From Pisaster brevispinus (Eukaryota; Echinodermata; Asteroidea; Forcipulatida; Asteriidae): a stretch of DNA of 64,000 nt. The translations under genes and the position numbers were made by a program. The notes under the pieces are model-generated. The model did no database searches and was not told the DNA's origin. It worked only from the letters and a program-made list of their open reading frames with translations. The stretch spans positions 19,807,000 to 19,870,999 of the forward strand of contig JAMKCF010000008.1 of assembly GCA_023634235.1 (NCBI GenBank). The letters are read 5' to 3'. Positions 62,517 through 64,000 of the stretch are shown one piece after another. How positions within the stretch are numbered: position 1 is the stretch's first letter; each line of letters begins with the position of its first letter.

Positions 62517-62716
62517 GTGCCAAATTTCATAGAGCCGCTCCACAAAAAGTAGCTAAGCACAACAAAACTATGCTTACCAAAATAAAGTTACAAGCTAAAA
62601 CACTATGTCACATGTACAGTATGTGACTGACATCCTGCCCATTTCTGCCATTAGCAGACAATATTGTTCAGCAACATTTTCTGTTTAATTATAAATCAGC
62701 TCTATGAAATTGGGCA
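62517..62716. mobile_element. Inverted-repeat element with GGGCCCAATTTCAT-like ends, copy 3
   Basis: GTGCCAAATTTCATAGAGC at the left and GCTCTATGAAATTGGGCAC at the right; 200 bp with GCTAAGCACAACAAAACTATG inside, shared in part with 56450-56893. Confidence 0.75.
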
Positions 62717-64000
62717 CTTTTAAAAAAACAGCACACTTAAAAAAGGCTTTTGTAGATAAATGTATCTAGCCCAAGCTCCAATTAACGTAATATTTGTGAG
62801 GTTAATGGTGAAAATTTAAATCCAAGAGATTGGGAATCATTTTGTATGTGACGTTCTCTCGTCAAAGCCTTAGAGGGGCCTGTCGGCTCGCCGATTTCAC
62901 AAGTCAAATTTCACCAAGCTCAAAGATTATTCTGTTGATGGTCTCTCGTGACAACATCGAGGTCTTTTTAAGAGGGGCAAATCTGCACGATTTCACAAGG
63001 AATTAAAAAAAGATTCATCTTAAGATGTGTCGTCAATATATTCCTATAGTCATTTGCATTGTGACATCACATTTTGCTCAGCAAAAACATGCACAGCAGC
63101 CACCGTTGCCTATTGCAGATCTTGGTGACCCTTTCGGAATGTTGCTATATAAGTATCCTAAGATGTTCCAAAATGAACGGCGTTGGTCTTGCTTCTAAGA
63201 TCATTCAAAAACTACAGGCCAGTTTTAACAAAGTTAATAGTTCAAGTATTGTAATCCATACATATAGTGATTTCCCATGCCTGGTAATTGTTAAAATTAT
63301 TATGGGCTGTCGTATTTCATTGACAGAGAAAACCTAAAATTGAACTTCTGGTATATTTACAATAATGGAGACATTTTCCCTATTATGTTGAATTTAATTC
63401 TAAATATCTCCCTAATTGTTGTACAAAATCTCCTTGATTTCAAGATGCACATGTTGGCAGCTCTGCTTACCAAAAGGTTTAATAATTTATGCGGCTTTAT
63501 AACACAACCCATACACAACGCAATACGTGAAGTTTTATACGTAACGCGGGAATAATGCAGTGTACGTTTTACGGAAATTTTAATGTCATACTTTAGTACG
63601 ACACTATACAATGACTGTACGACAACCAAACCATACGCGGTGCTATTGTATTATTAAGATCTCCCATACTACAGCCAAATTAAAATAATATATAAAGCAT
63701 ATAATTTGTTTTCATATGGGTAAAGTTCACATTACATGAATAGGTTATATTATATTTTAGGTACAGCAAAGTAATGATTAGCGTTCAACCTTTTAAAGTT
63801 TGAGTATTTTGATGCAGAGTGAACACTCCAAGTACTGAACAAAAAAACCACTTATTTTCATTGTTGCTAATATCTTCCTGATCAGAATTGACCGGGATTC
63901 CTGGTTCCGCGGGGCATTTAGAACTGGAATCTGTGTCAAAATGCCACATAAATTGATCAAATTAGCGTACAGTCTGACTCGGAAACCCATTTTAAACAAG
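62717..64000. other. AT-rich right edge, no gene seen
   Basis: Contains a TTCATCTTAAGATG / GCATTGTGACATCACA fragment at 62975-63080 of the same type as 57351-57496. Overlapping short frames at 63074-63629 occur on both strands with no homology or splice support. Confidence 0.4.

Overview
The window looks like nuclear DNA of a marine invertebrate animal, most likely a non-vertebrate deuterostome such as an echinoderm (inference, moderate confidence). The grounds are spliced genes with GT/AG introns, low gene density, AT-rich intergenic DNA packed with short inverted-repeat transposons and microsatellites, and multiple copies of ZNFX1, a gene known to be expanded in such animals. I see no prokaryotic or viral genes and no autonomous transposon proteins.

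Layout. 0.2-4.2 kb and 15.2-17.5 kb are two diverged direct copies of one non-coding segment that flank gene A. Gene A (7,614-13,469, minus strand) is a two-exon ZNFX1 paralog predicted at 1,821 aa. 13.5-25.2 kb is the interval between divergent genes A and B. It holds two kappaB-like motifs near 17.6-17.7 kb and an array of ETS-like and CRE-like palindromes from 20.8 to 25.1 kb. Gene B (25,230-31,440, plus strand) is the most canonical ZNFX1, 1,837 aa with an intact C-terminal RZ finger. 31.4-37.1 kb holds a minisatellite, a transposon with a perfect 8-bp target duplication, and several inverted-repeat elements. A 168-bp relic of a B-like ZNFX1 lies at about 37.1-37.3 kb. 37.4-40.5 kb is a nearly identical direct copy of 44.6-47.7 kb and carries a truncated copy of gene C exon 2. 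Gene C (44,068-53,177, plus strand) is a 2,180 aa ZNFX1 paralog with a greatly enlarged NFX1-type zinc-finger array. 53.2-64 kb is non-coding and repeat-rich.

All three genes share one plan. A 5'UTR intron ends 3-7 nt before the ATG, a short Arg/Gly/Ser-rich exon 1 ends in phase 2, and one 5-6 kb exon carries everything else: an N-terminal helical domain, an SF1 (UPF1-like) helicase core and NFX1 zinc fingers. In each case the exon lengths add to an exact multiple of three. In vertebrates ZNFX1 is an interferon-stimulated cytoplasmic/mitochondrial dsRNA sensor, and in nematodes ZNFX-1 acts in small-RNA inheritance. The cluster is therefore best read as a diversifying RNA-sensing or antiviral gene family (inference). 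A and C are almost identical across the helicase core but well diverged elsewhere, which suggests gene conversion. The C-termini have diverged most: RZ present in B, degenerate in C, absent from A.
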